From assembly GCF_018524365.1 (NCBI RefSeq), contig NZ_JAEKFT010000032.1, positions 1 through 50,449 of the forward strand: a DNA stretch of 50,449 nucleotides. Direction: 5' to 3'. Position 1 is the stretch's first letter, and the number at the start of each line of letters is the position of its first letter. Under the pieces are notes generated by a model. That model was not told where the DNA came from. It saw only the letters and a list, made by a program, of their open reading frames with translations, and did not search any database. Positions 1-7,971 of this stretch are shown piece by piece. The stretch is from Denitromonas iodatirespirans. Lineage in GTDB: Bacteria; Pseudomonadota; Gammaproteobacteria; Burkholderiales; Rhodocyclaceae. The translations under genes and the position numbers were made by a program.

Positions 1-127
1 GCAGCATTCGACCCTCGGCTACAAGTCGCCAGTTCAGTTCCTGGAGAACTGGATCAGAGCGCAGCATCAGGAAAAACAGGTAGCATGAAACCCACCCTTT
101 GGCAGACGAAAAACCGAGGGAACCTCA
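1..127 (+). mobile_element. 3' end of an IS3-family insertion sequence (partial)
   Basis: The window opens inside an IS3-family element. The transposase tail is in positions 2-88. About 40 nt of non-coding DNA follow, ending in CCGAGGGAACCTCA near 127. IS3 elements end in CA-3', and CCTCA at 123-127 fits a right terminus. The left end lies outside the window, so the terminal inverted repeat and target duplication cannot be tested here. The exact boundary is inferred. Confidence 0.7.
2..88 (+). CDS. IS3-family transposase OrfB, C-terminal fragment
   Basis: Reading from base 2 gives 28 residues beginning QHSTLGYKSPVQFLENW, then a TGA stop at 86-88. The H-S-x-L-G-Y-x-S-P-x-x-F pattern is the conserved tail that follows the last catalytic Glu of the DDE integrase domain in IS3-family OrfB transposases. 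The catalytic residues themselves lie upstream of the window, so activity cannot be judged. The reading frame is intact up to the window edge. The encoded protein would perform cut-and-paste transposition together with OrfA through a frameshifted fusion, as known for the family. Confidence 0.8.
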   Translation, partial: QHSTLGYKSPVQFLENWIRAQHQEKQVA

Positions 128-420
128 GTTGTAGCGCCCTCTGCCGCGCCAACCGGAGGACGTGCCGGGCGGAAAGAGGGGCTTCGCTGTTTGAGCCCGC
201 AGGGCGAGTTTGCGAAGCACCCCGCCCGGGGCGTCCGGAGGGTGGGGACCCCGAAGGGGCGCGAAAGTGGGCCGTGCTTCTTTGCCTATCTTTCTTGCAC
301 GAGCAAGAAAGTAGGTCGCCCGCCGGGGCGAGACCCGGCCAATCCAAGCCGATCGAAGCCGCCCAAAAATAAAACTACCGACACCCGAACCCGCAAGCCC
401 CCCAGCGCGGGAAGCGCAAA
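128..420. repeat. GC-rich structured intergenic repeat region
   Basis: This 293-bp stretch has no convincing gene. It is rich in short dyads such as CCCC-GAA-GGGG near 248-258. It also carries a strong stem-loop at 285-315: CTTTCTTGC (290-298) pairs with GCAAGAAAG (303-311) around an ACGA loop, and the stem extends by four pairs past one bulged T. I recall similar text between genes in many beta- and gammaproteobacterial genomes, but that is memory and not a search. It lies directly against the IS3 end, so the insertion may have landed in it. Short open frames across it look like artefacts of GC-rich sequence. Confidence 0.55.
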
Positions 421-1242
421 TCAAACTACCGCCTGCCACCCCGCCGAGCCAAGAACAAACCGGTGATTCCCCACCGGATAAAACAAACTCTCAGCCATAT
501 GCCGTCGCCAGACGACAAGATGCACATGCCCCGGCGTCACATCCAGCTGATGAAAAAACAGCCCCTCGGCGGAATGCCGCCCCGACGTCGGCGATCCGAC
601 CCCGATGCCGATCGCGTTGCGCCCCGCGTCCGACGCCAGCAGCCGCACTTCGCTGCGATGCAGGTGCCCCCATAGCAGCAGGTCGGCGCCGCCTTCGCCG
701 ATGAGCAGGTTGCGGGCGAGGTTGGCGCCGGCCATGCCGCCCTTGTTGCCGCGCTCGCGGGTGGCAAAGGGGTGGTGGGCGGCGGCGATGCGTAGTTGGC
801 CCTCGCTGCCGCCAGCCAGCCACTGCGCCGCGTCGCGGGCGGCGGCGCTGCGGATGCGGCCGGAGCGCCAGGACAGCGGGTTGGTGCTGTCGATGAGGGC
901 GAGGCGGACCTGGCGCCAGTCGAGATGGCTGGTGGTGGCGTCGTCGATGTGGCGGCGGTAACGGCCGCGCGGGGTGAACAGGCGGTGCCAGGGGCGGAAC
1001 AACGGCATGTCGTGATTGCCGGGGATGGCCAGCCAGTCGCCGGGCAGCTGGTCGAAGAACTGGCGCGCGGCGATGAACTGGCTGTTGCGGGCGCGCTGGG
1101 TGAGGTCGCCGGTGATGAGCGTGAGCTGCGGCGAGAGCTGGCCGACGGCGTCGAGCAGGATCGGCGCGGCGCCCGGTGCCTGGGCGCCGAAGTGCAGGTC
1201 CGACAGATGAATCAGGCGAAGGGTTTCCGGTGCCGTGTTCAT
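421..1242 (-). CDS. Metallophosphoesterase (calcineurin-like, CpdA-type)
   Basis: This 273-residue protein shows the five metal-binding motifs of the calcineurin-like phosphoesterase fold in order. They are DLHF (D-x-H) near residue 15, GDLT near 45, GNHD near 75, HHP near 156 and GHLH near 192. Such enzymes hydrolyse phosphomono- or phosphodiesters with two divalent metals, and this layout is close to cyclic nucleotide phosphodiesterases such as CpdA. No signal peptide is seen, so it is probably cytoplasmic. It lies 4 bp downstream of the lipid-kinase-like gene and is probably co-transcribed with it. The true substrate is not evident from the sequence. Confidence 0.85.
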   Translation of the reverse strand: MNTAPETLRLIHLSDLHFGAQAPGAAPILLDAVGQLSPQLTLITGDLTQRARNSQFIAARQFFDQLPGDWLAIPGNHDMPLFRPWHRLFTPRGRYRRHIDDATTSHLDWRQVRLALIDSTNPLSWRSGRIRSAAARDAAQWLAGGSEGQLRIAAAHHPFATRERGNKGGMAGANLARNLLIGEGGADLLLWGHLHRSEVRLLASDAGRNAIGIGVGSPTSGRHSAEGLFFHQLDVTPGHVHLVVWRRHMAESLFYPVGNHRFVLGSAGWQAVV

Positions 1243-1246
1243 GGCC

Positions 1247-2155
1247 TCAGTGTAGTGGATCGGGGCGGACCACCTGCAGGCTGTCGGTCTGGTAGCTCAG
1301 GTGCAGCGGCAGCCGGCATTTGACCAGTTCGCCGTCGAGGGAGACGCGCAGGCGGCGGCGGTGGCGGTCGATGTCGACCTCGACGGACTGCAGCGCGGTG
1401 AGTTCGAAGGTGGGGACGTCGGACAGACGCTTGAAGAGCGCTTTGAACGCGGCCATCAGCACATGGCGCCGGCCCTGGTGGCGCATCAGCACCAGGCCGA
1501 GGGCGCGGCCGTCGCATTGTTGGGCGAAGGGGGCGTCCACGGTGGCCAGTTGCAGCGGGTTGGCGCCGAAGAACACGGCGTTGGCGTGGCAGCGCCGGGC
1601 CTCGCCGCCGGTGTGCAGGCGCAGCTTGAGAATCGGGTAGCGGTTGAACAGCGTGGCGATGCCGGACAGCACGGCGGTGACACGGCTGCGCCCGAGCAGG
1701 GCGGTGTGGCGCTCGCGCGCGGCGATGATGCGGGTGTACAGGCCGAAGGCGGCGTGATTGAAGAACAGCAGGCCGTTCACGTCGCCACAGGGCGTGGGCC
1801 GGGCGTGGCCGGTGAAGGCCAGGTGGGTGGCGGCGGTGAGGTCGGTGGGGATGCCCAGGTGACGGGCGAGCAGGTTGTAGGTGCCGGTGGGGATCACGGC
1901 CAGTGGCTTGCCGCGGATGCGGGCATGCTGGGCGGCGCTGCGCACCGTGCCGTCGCCGCCCACGGCCACCACCAAATCGGCCACGGCGGCGGCGCGCTGG
2001 CAGACCCGGTCGAGCCGGCTGGCCTTGCGCGGCTGGAACCACAGCAGGCGATCATCCGTGCGCGGCAGCGCGGCCTCGATGCGGGCGCGCAGATCGTCGT
2101 CCCGGCCGTTGGCCGAGCGGGTATTCACGACGATGGCGACGGTGCGCTGGGGCAT
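1247..2155 (-). CDS. Diacylglycerol/lipid kinase-like protein (DAGK catalytic domain)
   Basis: The gene encodes 302 residues starting MPQRTVAIVVN. The nucleotide-binding signature VVAVGGDGTVRSAA lies near residues 65-80 and is followed by PTGTYNLLARHLGIP, the pattern of the DAGK_cat family (YegS, DgkB, BmrU). These enzymes transfer a phosphate from ATP to diacylglycerol or related lipids at the inner membrane face. The family's usual GTxN motif is present as GTYN. I chose the ATG at 2155 because the frame stays open further upstream but would run into the divergent membrane-protein gene, and the extra residues do not resemble the family. It is the first gene of a two-gene unit with the phosphoesterase. 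Confidence 0.85.
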   Translation of the reverse strand: MPQRTVAIVVNTRSANGRDDDLRARIEAALPRTDDRLLWFQPRKASRLDRVCQRAAAVADLVVAVGGDGTVRSAAQHARIRGKPLAVIPTGTYNLLARHLGIPTDLTAATHLAFTGHARPTPCGDVNGLLFFNHAAFGLYTRIIAARERHTALLGRSRVTAVLSGIATLFNRYPILKLRLHTGGEARRCHANAVFFGANPLQLATVDAPFAQQCDGRALGLVLMRHQGRRHVLMAAFKALFKRLSDVPTFELTALQSVEVDIDRHRRRLRVSLDGELVKCRLPLHLSYQTDSLQVVRPDPLH

Positions 2156-2236
2156 GCGGTAGCCGGATCGGGGCGGGCAAGGGAGAATACGGGCTTTGCG
2201 GCGCAGCGGCCGCGTCGTCTGCGCATCATACCGCCC

Positions 2237-3550
2237 ATGCCTCTCTTTGTTCGCAAGCATGCCGAGCGATTCTCCGCCTGGCTGATCCTGTTGATGATGC
2301 TGTTCGCGCTGGCGGTCGGCGCACGCCTGCCGGTGCCGGCATGGCTGGCCGGCGTGTGCGCGTGGAGCGCCTGCGCGCTGCTGTGGCCGAGCCTCGACGG
2401 GCGTCAGCGGCGCACGGCCGGGATCCTGATCGGCATCGGGCTGGCGGCGCTGGCCTGGGCGGGTTGGCAGACCGGTCGCTGGCCCTGGCAGGGGGTGCTC
2501 ACGCAGAACATGGCGCTGCTCGGCATGCTGGCGGCGGTGAGCTTCCTGCAACTGATCGGGCTGTCGGGCGATGCGCAGACGCTGCCGCGCGGCCCCGGCG
2601 CGCTGTGGCGCACCATTGGCGGGGTGCATGTGTTCGGCGCGGTGATCAATCTGTCGTCGGTATTCATCATGGCCGACCGCATGGGCGGCGGGAAGTCGCC
2701 CTCGCCGGTGCAGACCGCGGCGCTGACCCGCGCCTTTCTGGCCGCGGCGCTGTGGTCGCCGTTCTTTGCCGCGACGGCGGTGGCCATCACCTATGCACCG
2801 GGCGCCACGCTGGGCGAGCTGGCGCTGGCCGGAGTGCCGCTGGCGATCGGGCTGAACTGGTTGGCGGGGCGGGATCTATTGCGCCATTCGGCCGAGGCGC
2901 GGGTGTTTGCCGGCTACCCGATGCGCCCGTCGGCGCTGTGGGTGCCGGCCGGCTTGGCGCTGATGGTGATCGCCGGCCACTATTTCTGGCCGGAGTGGAC
3001 GACGCTGGCCATCGTGTCGCTATGCGCGCCGCTGATGGCGGCCGGCGTGGTGCTGACACGTAGCGGCGTCACCGAGGGGGCCGGCGCGCTGGCGCGCCAT
3101 GTGCATCGACGCCTGCCGGCGATGCGCGGCGAGCTGGCGCTGTTTCTGGCCGCCGCGGTGTTCGCCACCGGGCTGGATGCGCTGATCGCCACCCAGGGCG
3201 GGCGCTTGACGCCTGCCCACTTCGGGCCGCTCCAGTCGGCGCTGGTGTTGGCCGGCATGATCGGGCTGTGCGTGATCGGGGTGCATGCGGTGATCTCGAT
3301 CGCCATGGTGTCGGCCTGGCTGGCGCCGATCTCGCCCGACCCGATGCTGCTGGCGGCGGTCTTCACCCAATGCTGGGCGATCGGTCTGGCGGTGAGCCCG
3401 ATGTCCGGCATCCATCTGGCCTTGCAGGGGCGCTATGGCCTGTCGGCCGGCGCGTTGGCGCGCGGCAATGCGCGCTACTGCCTGCAGGCCTATCTGGCGG
3501 CGGTGGCGGTGCAGGTGGCCATTGCGGGGTGGCGCGGCTTGCCGTTTTGA
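2237..3550 (+). CDS. Integral membrane protein of unknown function
   Basis: The gene encodes 437 residues, beginning MPLFVRKHAERFSAWLIL, with about eleven or twelve hydrophobic segments spread along the whole length and almost no soluble domain. The pattern resembles a transporter or permease, but I recognise no family signature. A loop near residues 150-160 contains RMGGGKSPSP between membrane segments, which could be a functional motif. The frame is open far upstream, but 2237 is the first start clear of the divergent kinase gene, and it gives a natural N-terminus of a short basic stretch followed by a membrane helix. Its 3' end is 6 bp from that of the convergent small gene. Confidence 0.7.
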   Translation: MPLFVRKHAERFSAWLILLMMLFALAVGARLPVPAWLAGVCAWSACALLWPSLDGRQRRTAGILIGIGLAALAWAGWQTGRWPWQGVLTQNMALLGMLAAVSFLQLIGLSGDAQTLPRGPGALWRTIGGVHVFGAVINLSSVFIMADRMGGGKSPSPVQTAALTRAFLAAALWSPFFAATAVAITYAPGATLGELALAGVPLAIGLNWLAGRDLLRHSAEARVFAGYPMRPSALWVPAGLALMVIAGHYFWPEWTTLAIVSLCAPLMAAGVVLTRSGVTEGAGALARHVHRRLPAMRGELALFLAAAVFATGLDALIATQGGRLTPAHFGPLQSALVLAGMIGLCVIGVHAVISIAMVSAWLAPISPDPMLLAAVFTQCWAIGLAVSPMSGIHLALQGRYGLSAGALARGNARYCLQAYLAAVAVQVAIAGWRGLPF

Positions 3551-3556
3551 GCGGGA

Positions 3557-3925
3557 CTACTGTTTCGCGGTCTCGGCGAGCAGGGTTTGCGTGGAGCTGG
3601 CGCAGTAGTGCTGGGCATCGGCGCTGGCCGGGGTGCAGTCCTTGAGGCTGTCGACCGGGCGGGCGGTCAGCACGCCATCGCGCACCGTGAGTTCATAGGC
3701 ATGACGCGGGGCCGCCGAGGCGGTGGCATGCGAGAAACGGGCGAACTGCTGGCTGCCGCGCAGGCACTGGATCTGCTGCACATTGGCGCCGCCGGACTTG
3801 AGAATCGCGGCGATGGCGGTGGCGCGCGCCTCGCATTCGGCCTGATCGGCGGTGCTCACGAAGGCGGCCGACAGTTGTCCGTCGGCCAGCAGGGTGAGGA
3901 TGAGCATGATGTGTCCGAGGGCCAT
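3557..3925 (-). CDS. Small hypothetical protein, probably exported
   Basis: The gene encodes 122 residues. The N-terminus MALGHIMLILTLLADGQLSAAF is hydrophobic and could be a signal peptide or a single anchor. Four Cys residues (in AECEA, IQCLR, KDCTP, HYCAS) could form two disulfides in an oxidising compartment. No family is recognised. It lies 69 bp upstream of miaA on the same strand and may share a transcript with it. The inner Met at residue 7 is an alternative start. Confidence 0.5.
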   Translation of the reverse strand: MALGHIMLILTLLADGQLSAAFVSTADQAECEARATAIAAILKSGGANVQQIQCLRGSQQFARFSHATASAAPRHAYELTVRDGVLTARPVDSLKDCTPASADAQHYCASSTQTLLAETAKQ

Positions 3926-3994
3926 GGCCGGGGTCCTGTGAGGTGATTGGTGAGGATTGTCGCCGTGGGGGTGGCGGGGCGTCCACCGCCTGGA

Positions 3995-4954
3995 TCAAGT
4001 CCCGGCGAGCAGGCGGCGGGCCGTGTCGACGGTTTTGCCCACCACGGTCTCGTCATCGCAGGGCACCACGCTCAGGTCGCCCCAGTCTTCGACGAACTTG
4101 CGCTGCCAAGTGAGTTGCCGCTTGGCCAGCTGGCGGGTGGCGGCGATGCCCTTGTCGCGGAAGGTGGCAGCGTCGGTGAGGCCGTCGAGATGCTCCCAGG
4201 CTTGGCGGTAGCCGACGCAGCGCATGCTGGGCAGATCGAGGGTGAGTGCGTAGCGGGCACGCAGGGCGCGGACTTCGTCGAGGAAACCAGCGGCCAGCAT
4301 GGCGTCGAAGCGCGCCTCGATGCGCGCATGCAGCACGCTGCGGTCCTCGGGCGCCAGGGCGATGCCGACGAAGCGGTAGGGCGGCGGCGCCATCTCGCGG
4401 CGCGCGTAGCTGTCGGCCAGCGGGCGGCCGGTGAGGCGCACGATTTCCAGCGCGCGCTGGATGCGCTGGGCGTCGTTGGGTTGCAGGCCGGCGGCGGCAT
4501 CCGGGTCGAGCCGGGCCAGCGCCGCATGTATGGCCGGCCAGCCGAACTGGCGGGCGTCGGCATCGATATGGGCGCGCAGCTCGGCGTCGGCCTGCGGCAG
4601 GTCAGACAGGCCCTCGCGCAGCGCCTTGAAGTACAGCATGGTGCCGCCGGCGAGCACCGGCAGGCGGCCGCGGGCGGTGATCTCGGCCATCAGGCGCAGC
4701 GCGTCGTCGCGGAACTTCGCCGCCGAATACGCTTCTTCGGGGCTGAGAATGTCGATCAGGTGATGCGGGCACACCGCCTGCTCGGCGGCGCTCGGTTTGG
4801 CGCTGCCGATGTCCATGTCGCGGAACACCAGGGCGGAGTCGACGCTGATGATTTCGATCGGCAGGTGTTCGGCCAGGGCCAGCGCGCTGGCGGTCTTGCC
4901 GCTGGCGGTGGGGCCGAGCAGGAGCAGGGCGGGCGGCAATGCGGAGATGGGCAT
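3995..4954 (-). CDS. miaA: tRNA dimethylallyltransferase
   Basis: This 319-residue protein has the P-loop GPTASGKT (residues 14-21), the [16 protein letters not shown] segment that follows it, and [10 protein letters not shown] near residue 102, all diagnostic of MiaA. The enzyme transfers a dimethylallyl group from DMAPP to the N6 of A37 in tRNAs reading UNN codons, the first step to ms2i6A. Length is normal for the family. In many proteobacteria miaA follows mutL directly in an operon; here a gene on the opposite strand separates them. No hfq follows, as it does in E. coli. Confidence 0.96.
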   Translation of the reverse strand: MPISALPPALLLLGPTASGKTASALALAEHLPIEIISVDSALVFRDMDIGSAKPSAAEQAVCPHHLIDILSPEEAYSAAKFRDDALRLMAEITARGRLPVLAGGTMLYFKALREGLSDLPQADAELRAHIDADARQFGWPAIHAALARLDPDAAAGLQPNDAQRIQRALEIVRLTGRPLADSYARREMAPPPYRFVGIALAPEDRSVLHARIEARFDAMLAAGFLDEVRALRARYALTLDLPSMRCVGYRQAWEHLDGLTDAATFRDKGIAATRQLAKRQLTWQRKFVEDWGDLSVVPCDDETVVGKTVDTARRLLAGT

Positions 4955-5074
4955 GGCGCCATTCTACCGGTGTGCCGGGGGGCGGTGTCCTTGCGTGCGG
5001 CGCTGCGGTATTCTCGCGGATCATGCCGGCAGGATGGGTGCAAGTGCTGCCGGAGCATTTGGGAATGGACTGTG

Positions 5075-5965
5075 ATGATCGATCGTTTTCGCGCCGTGCG
5101 GCGCCTGTTGGCCGGCCTGCTGGCCGCGCTGTGTCTGTCGGCCGGTGCCCTAGCGGCGCCGACGCTGTGGGAGGTGCGCGACGGCCAGGGGGTGCTGCGC
5201 GCCTATCTGTTCGGCGCCATCCACCTGTGCCATGCCGCGTGCTACCCGCTGCCGGCGGGGGTCGAGGCGGCCTTTGCCGCGGCCGAACGCACCGCCTTCG
5301 AGCTCGACGTGAGCGATCCGTCGCTGCCACAGACCCTGCTCAAGGCCGGCTTGCTGCCGCCCGGCCAGACGCTCAAGTCCCTGATGCCGGCGGATCTCTA
5401 CGCCCAGCTGCACGATGCCGCCAAGCAGGTGGGCATGCCGGTGTCGCGCATCCAGGCGATGCAGCCGTGGTTCGCCTCGACGCTGTTGATGGCCTTGGCG
5501 GCGAGCGAGGCCGGCTTTTCGACCGAGGCCGGGGTCGACGGCGTGTTGCAGCAGCGTGCCCGCCAGGCGGGCAAACCGGTGCTGGCGCTGGAGACACCGG
5601 CGCGCCAGATCGCCGCCTTGTCGGGCGGCGGCGAGCGGGCCCAGCAGGCGGCTCTGCGCCAGACGGTGGATCTGGTGGCCGGTGGGCAGATGGGCGCGTA
5701 CCTGGACCGGATGGTGGACGCCTGGCAGCGCGGTGACGATGCTGCCCTGCAGGCGCTCATGGTCGAGGGCGTCGACCAGGCGGCCGTGGCGCCGCTGATC
5801 GCCGCGCTGATCGACGCGCGCAACCTCGAGATGGCCGACCGGCTGGAGACGCTGATGGCCGAGCCGGGCGTGTTGTTCGTGACGGTGGGCGGCGGCCATC
5901 TGGTGGGCGAGCTGGGTATTCCGGCCCAACTGGCGGCGCGCGGCTGGCAGGTGGTTCGGCGATAG
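5075..5965 (+). CDS. TraB/GumN family protein, secreted
   Basis: This 296-residue protein starts MIDRFRAVRRLLAGLL. It has a clear signal peptide ending near AGALAAP, so the mature protein is probably periplasmic. The LFGAIHLCH segment after residue 45 and the C-terminal GGGHLVGELGIP are hallmarks of the TraB/PrgY/GumN family (PF01963). This group is related to erythromycin-esterase/Tiki metalloprotease folds, in which the GxxH and GxxHL histidines are expected to bind metal. The biochemical role of bacterial members is not settled. It is convergent with mutL and divergent from miaA, and so interrupts the usual mutL-miaA neighbourhood. Confidence 0.8.
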   Translation: MIDRFRAVRRLLAGLLAALCLSAGALAAPTLWEVRDGQGVLRAYLFGAIHLCHAACYPLPAGVEAAFAAAERTAFELDVSDPSLPQTLLKAGLLPPGQTLKSLMPADLYAQLHDAAKQVGMPVSRIQAMQPWFASTLLMALAASEAGFSTEAGVDGVLQQRARQAGKPVLALETPARQIAALSGGGERAQQAALRQTVDLVAGGQMGAYLDRMVDAWQRGDDAALQALMVEGVDQAAVAPLIAALIDARNLEMADRLETLMAEPGVLFVTVGGGHLVGELGIPAQLAARGWQVVRR

Positions 5966-5977
5966 CGTAGGCGGTTT

Positions 5978-6065
5978 CGTCGGGCGGAAGCGCGAAGCGT
6001 CATCCGCCACCGGTGCCGCTTTGGGGTGTTGTTTGGCGGATGGCGCTGGGCTTGTCCGCCCGACG
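5978..6065. repeat. REP-like nested inverted repeat
   Basis: The outer arms CGTCGGGCGGA (5978-5988) and TCCGCCCGACG (6055-6065) are perfect complements. Inner arms CATCCGCCA (6001-6009) and TGGCGGATG (6034-6042) also match. Two facing copies of a roughly 30-bp hairpin unit in this arrangement resemble REP/BIME elements. It lies between the convergent gumN-like and mutL genes and could end transcription from both sides, although no long T run is present. Confidence 0.7.
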
Positions 6066-6082
6066 GGCTTCCCGCTCGGTGC

Positions 6083-7864
6083 TTACTGCCCCCGCAAGAA
6101 GAAGCGATCCAGCTCGGCCATGGAAAACTGCGTCCAGGTCGGGCGGCCGTGGTTGCACTGGTCGGCGCGTTCGGTGGCTTCCATCTGGCGCAGCAGGGCG
6201 TTCATTTCGGGAATGGTCAGCGTGCGGTTGGCGCGCACCGCGCCATGGCAGGCCATGGTGGCGAGCAGCTCGTTGCGCCGGGCGGTGATGACCTCGGTGG
6301 CGGGCATGTCTTCGAGCTCGGCGAGCACCGAGCGGGTCAGTTCGCCGACGTCGGCGCTCGATAGCAGCGCGGGTACGGTGCGCACCGACAGCGCCGTGGG
6401 GCCGGCGGGGGAGATCTCGAAACCCATGCCGGCCAGTGCTTCGGCGCAGGCTTCGGCGGTGGCCATCTCGCGCGCCGACACCGTCAGCACGGCCGGGATC
6501 AGCAGGCGCTGGATCGAGGGCGTGCCGTCGAGCACGGTCTTGAGCCGCTCATAGAGGATGCGCTCGTGGGCGGCATGCATGTCCACCAGCACCATGCCGT
6601 GCGCGTTCTGCGCCAGGATGTACACCCCGTGCAACTGGGCCAGCGCGAAGCCGAGCGGCGGGGCTTCGCCGGTGTTTTCGGGCGGCATCGCCGGCGCGGT
6701 GTAGTTGCCCTGGGGGCGCGCTTCGGCGGGGCGGGCACTGGCGGCGAAGTCGTAGTAGCTGCGTGCAGCCGATTCCATGGCCAGCGGGCTTTGCACCGGC
6801 GTGGGGGCATAGTGGCCGAAGGCGGCGGCCGGCGGGGCGCCTGCGGGGGCGGCCGGCATGACGGCCTCGCGCCCGGCCTCGGCGGCGCCGGACTGGCCCA
6901 GCGCGCGTTCGACCGCGTGATAGACGAACTGATGCACCGCCCGCGATTCGCGAAAGCGCACTTCGATCTTGGCCGGATGCACGTTCACATCGACGGTGCG
7001 CGGGTCGATCTGCAAGAACAGCACATAGGCCGGATGCCGGCTGCCGTGCAGGATGTCGCGATAGGCCTCGCGGATGGCGTGGGTAATGAGCTTGTCGCGC
7101 ACGAAGCGGCCGTTGACGAAGAAGTATTGTGCGTCGCGGCTGGCGCGGGAGTAAGCGGGCAGCGAGGCGAAGCCGGTGAGCTGCAGCGGGCCGGCCTCGA
7201 CGCTGACGGCGCGGGCGTGGTCGAGGAAGTCGTCGCCCATCAGCAGGCCGACCCGGCGGGTCATGTCGCTGGCCGGCAGGCGGTGGCTGACCCGGCCGTT
7301 ATGGGTGAGCTGCATGGCGATGTCGGGCCGCGCCAGCGCCACGCGGCGGAAGGCTTCGTCGCAATGGGCGAATTCGGTGCCCTCGGTCTTGAGGAATTTC
7401 CGCCGCGCCGGGGTGTTGTAGTAGAGCTCCTGCACATCCACCACGGTGCCGTGGTTGAGCGGTGCGGGTTCGGGCGCGCGGCCGGGGCCGTCGACCCGCC
7501 AGGCGTGGCCGGCGCCGCGAGCGCGGCTGGTGATGGTGGTGCGCGCCACCGAGGCGATGGCGGCCAGCGCCTCGCCGCGAAAGCCCATGGTGGCGACCGA
7601 TTCGAGGTCTTCGAGCGAGGCGATCTTGCTGGTGGCATGGCGCTCCAGCGCCAGGGCGAGGTCGCCCTTGTCGATGCCGCAGCCGTCGTCGCTGATGCGG
7701 ATGCGCCGCACGCCACCGGTTTCGAGCGCCACCTCGATGGCCTGCGAGTCGGCATCGACGGCGTTTTCAAGCACTTCCTTGAGTACCGAGGCGGGGCGTT
7801 CGACGACTTCGCCGGCGGCGATCTGGTTGATGAGCGGGTCGGAGAGGCGGTGAATCGCAGGCAT
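6083..7864 (-). CDS. mutL: DNA mismatch repair protein MutL
   Basis: This 593-residue protein has the GHKL ATPase N-terminus: INQIAAGEVVERPASVLKE near residues 12-30, the N-box ENAVDAD, the DDGCGI motif and TMGFRGEALA. A linker rich in Ala and Pro follows at about 335-400, and then the C-terminal dimerisation domain. The metal-binding DQHAxxE motif of endonuclease-type MutLs is replaced here by DMHAAHERILYE near residue 430, so key residues are partly retained. CHGAVRANRTL and QCNHGRPTWTQ near the C-terminus match endonuclease-type MutL homologues. MutL links MutS mismatch recognition to strand incision. The ATG at 7864 begins exactly at the conserved N-terminal segment. Confidence 0.96.
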   Translation of the reverse strand: MPAIHRLSDPLINQIAAGEVVERPASVLKEVLENAVDADSQAIEVALETGGVRRIRISDDGCGIDKGDLALALERHATSKIASLEDLESVATMGFRGEALAAIASVARTTITSRARGAGHAWRVDGPGRAPEPAPLNHGTVVDVQELYYNTPARRKFLKTEGTEFAHCDEAFRRVALARPDIAMQLTHNGRVSHRLPASDMTRRVGLLMGDDFLDHARAVSVEAGPLQLTGFASLPAYSRASRDAQYFFVNGRFVRDKLITHAIREAYRDILHGSRHPAYVLFLQIDPRTVDVNVHPAKIEVRFRESRAVHQFVYHAVERALGQSGAAEAGREAVMPAAPAGAPPAAAFGHYAPTPVQSPLAMESAARSYYDFAASARPAEARPQGNYTAPAMPPENTGEAPPLGFALAQLHGVYILAQNAHGMVLVDMHAAHERILYERLKTVLDGTPSIQRLLIPAVLTVSAREMATAEACAEALAGMGFEISPAGPTALSVRTVPALLSSADVGELTRSVLAELEDMPATEVITARRNELLATMACHGAVRANRTLTIPEMNALLRQMEATERADQCNHGRPTWTQFSMAELDRFFLRGQ

Positions 7865-7936
7865 GGGCAGGCAGTGAATCGTGTCAGAGGCAACGGAGCC
7901 GGTTGCAGGAGTCGAACCCGGAACCGGCGGCTTCGG

Positions 7937-7942
7937 TATGAT
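7937..7942 (+). promoter_or_regulatory. Possible -10 element (TATGAT) of the dedA-like gene
   Basis: TATGAT lies 30 nt upstream of the ATG at 7972 in the 107-bp gap between divergent mutL and the DedA gene. No convincing -35 hexamer is seen at the usual distance, so the call is tentative. Confidence 0.3.
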
Positions 7943-7971
7943 ACGCGCTGCCTTCTCTATTGCGCCGCGTC

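Noticed and set aside
85-372. Short open frames across the repeat next to the IS3 end
   Set aside because: They follow the repeat rather than any codon pattern, lack ribosome sites and match no family.
7896-7925. tRNA-like T-arm on the minus strand (TTCGACTCCTGC)
   Set aside because: The 5' half of the stem does not pair, and no D-arm, anticodon arm or acceptor stem can be built around it. At most it is a tRNA fragment.
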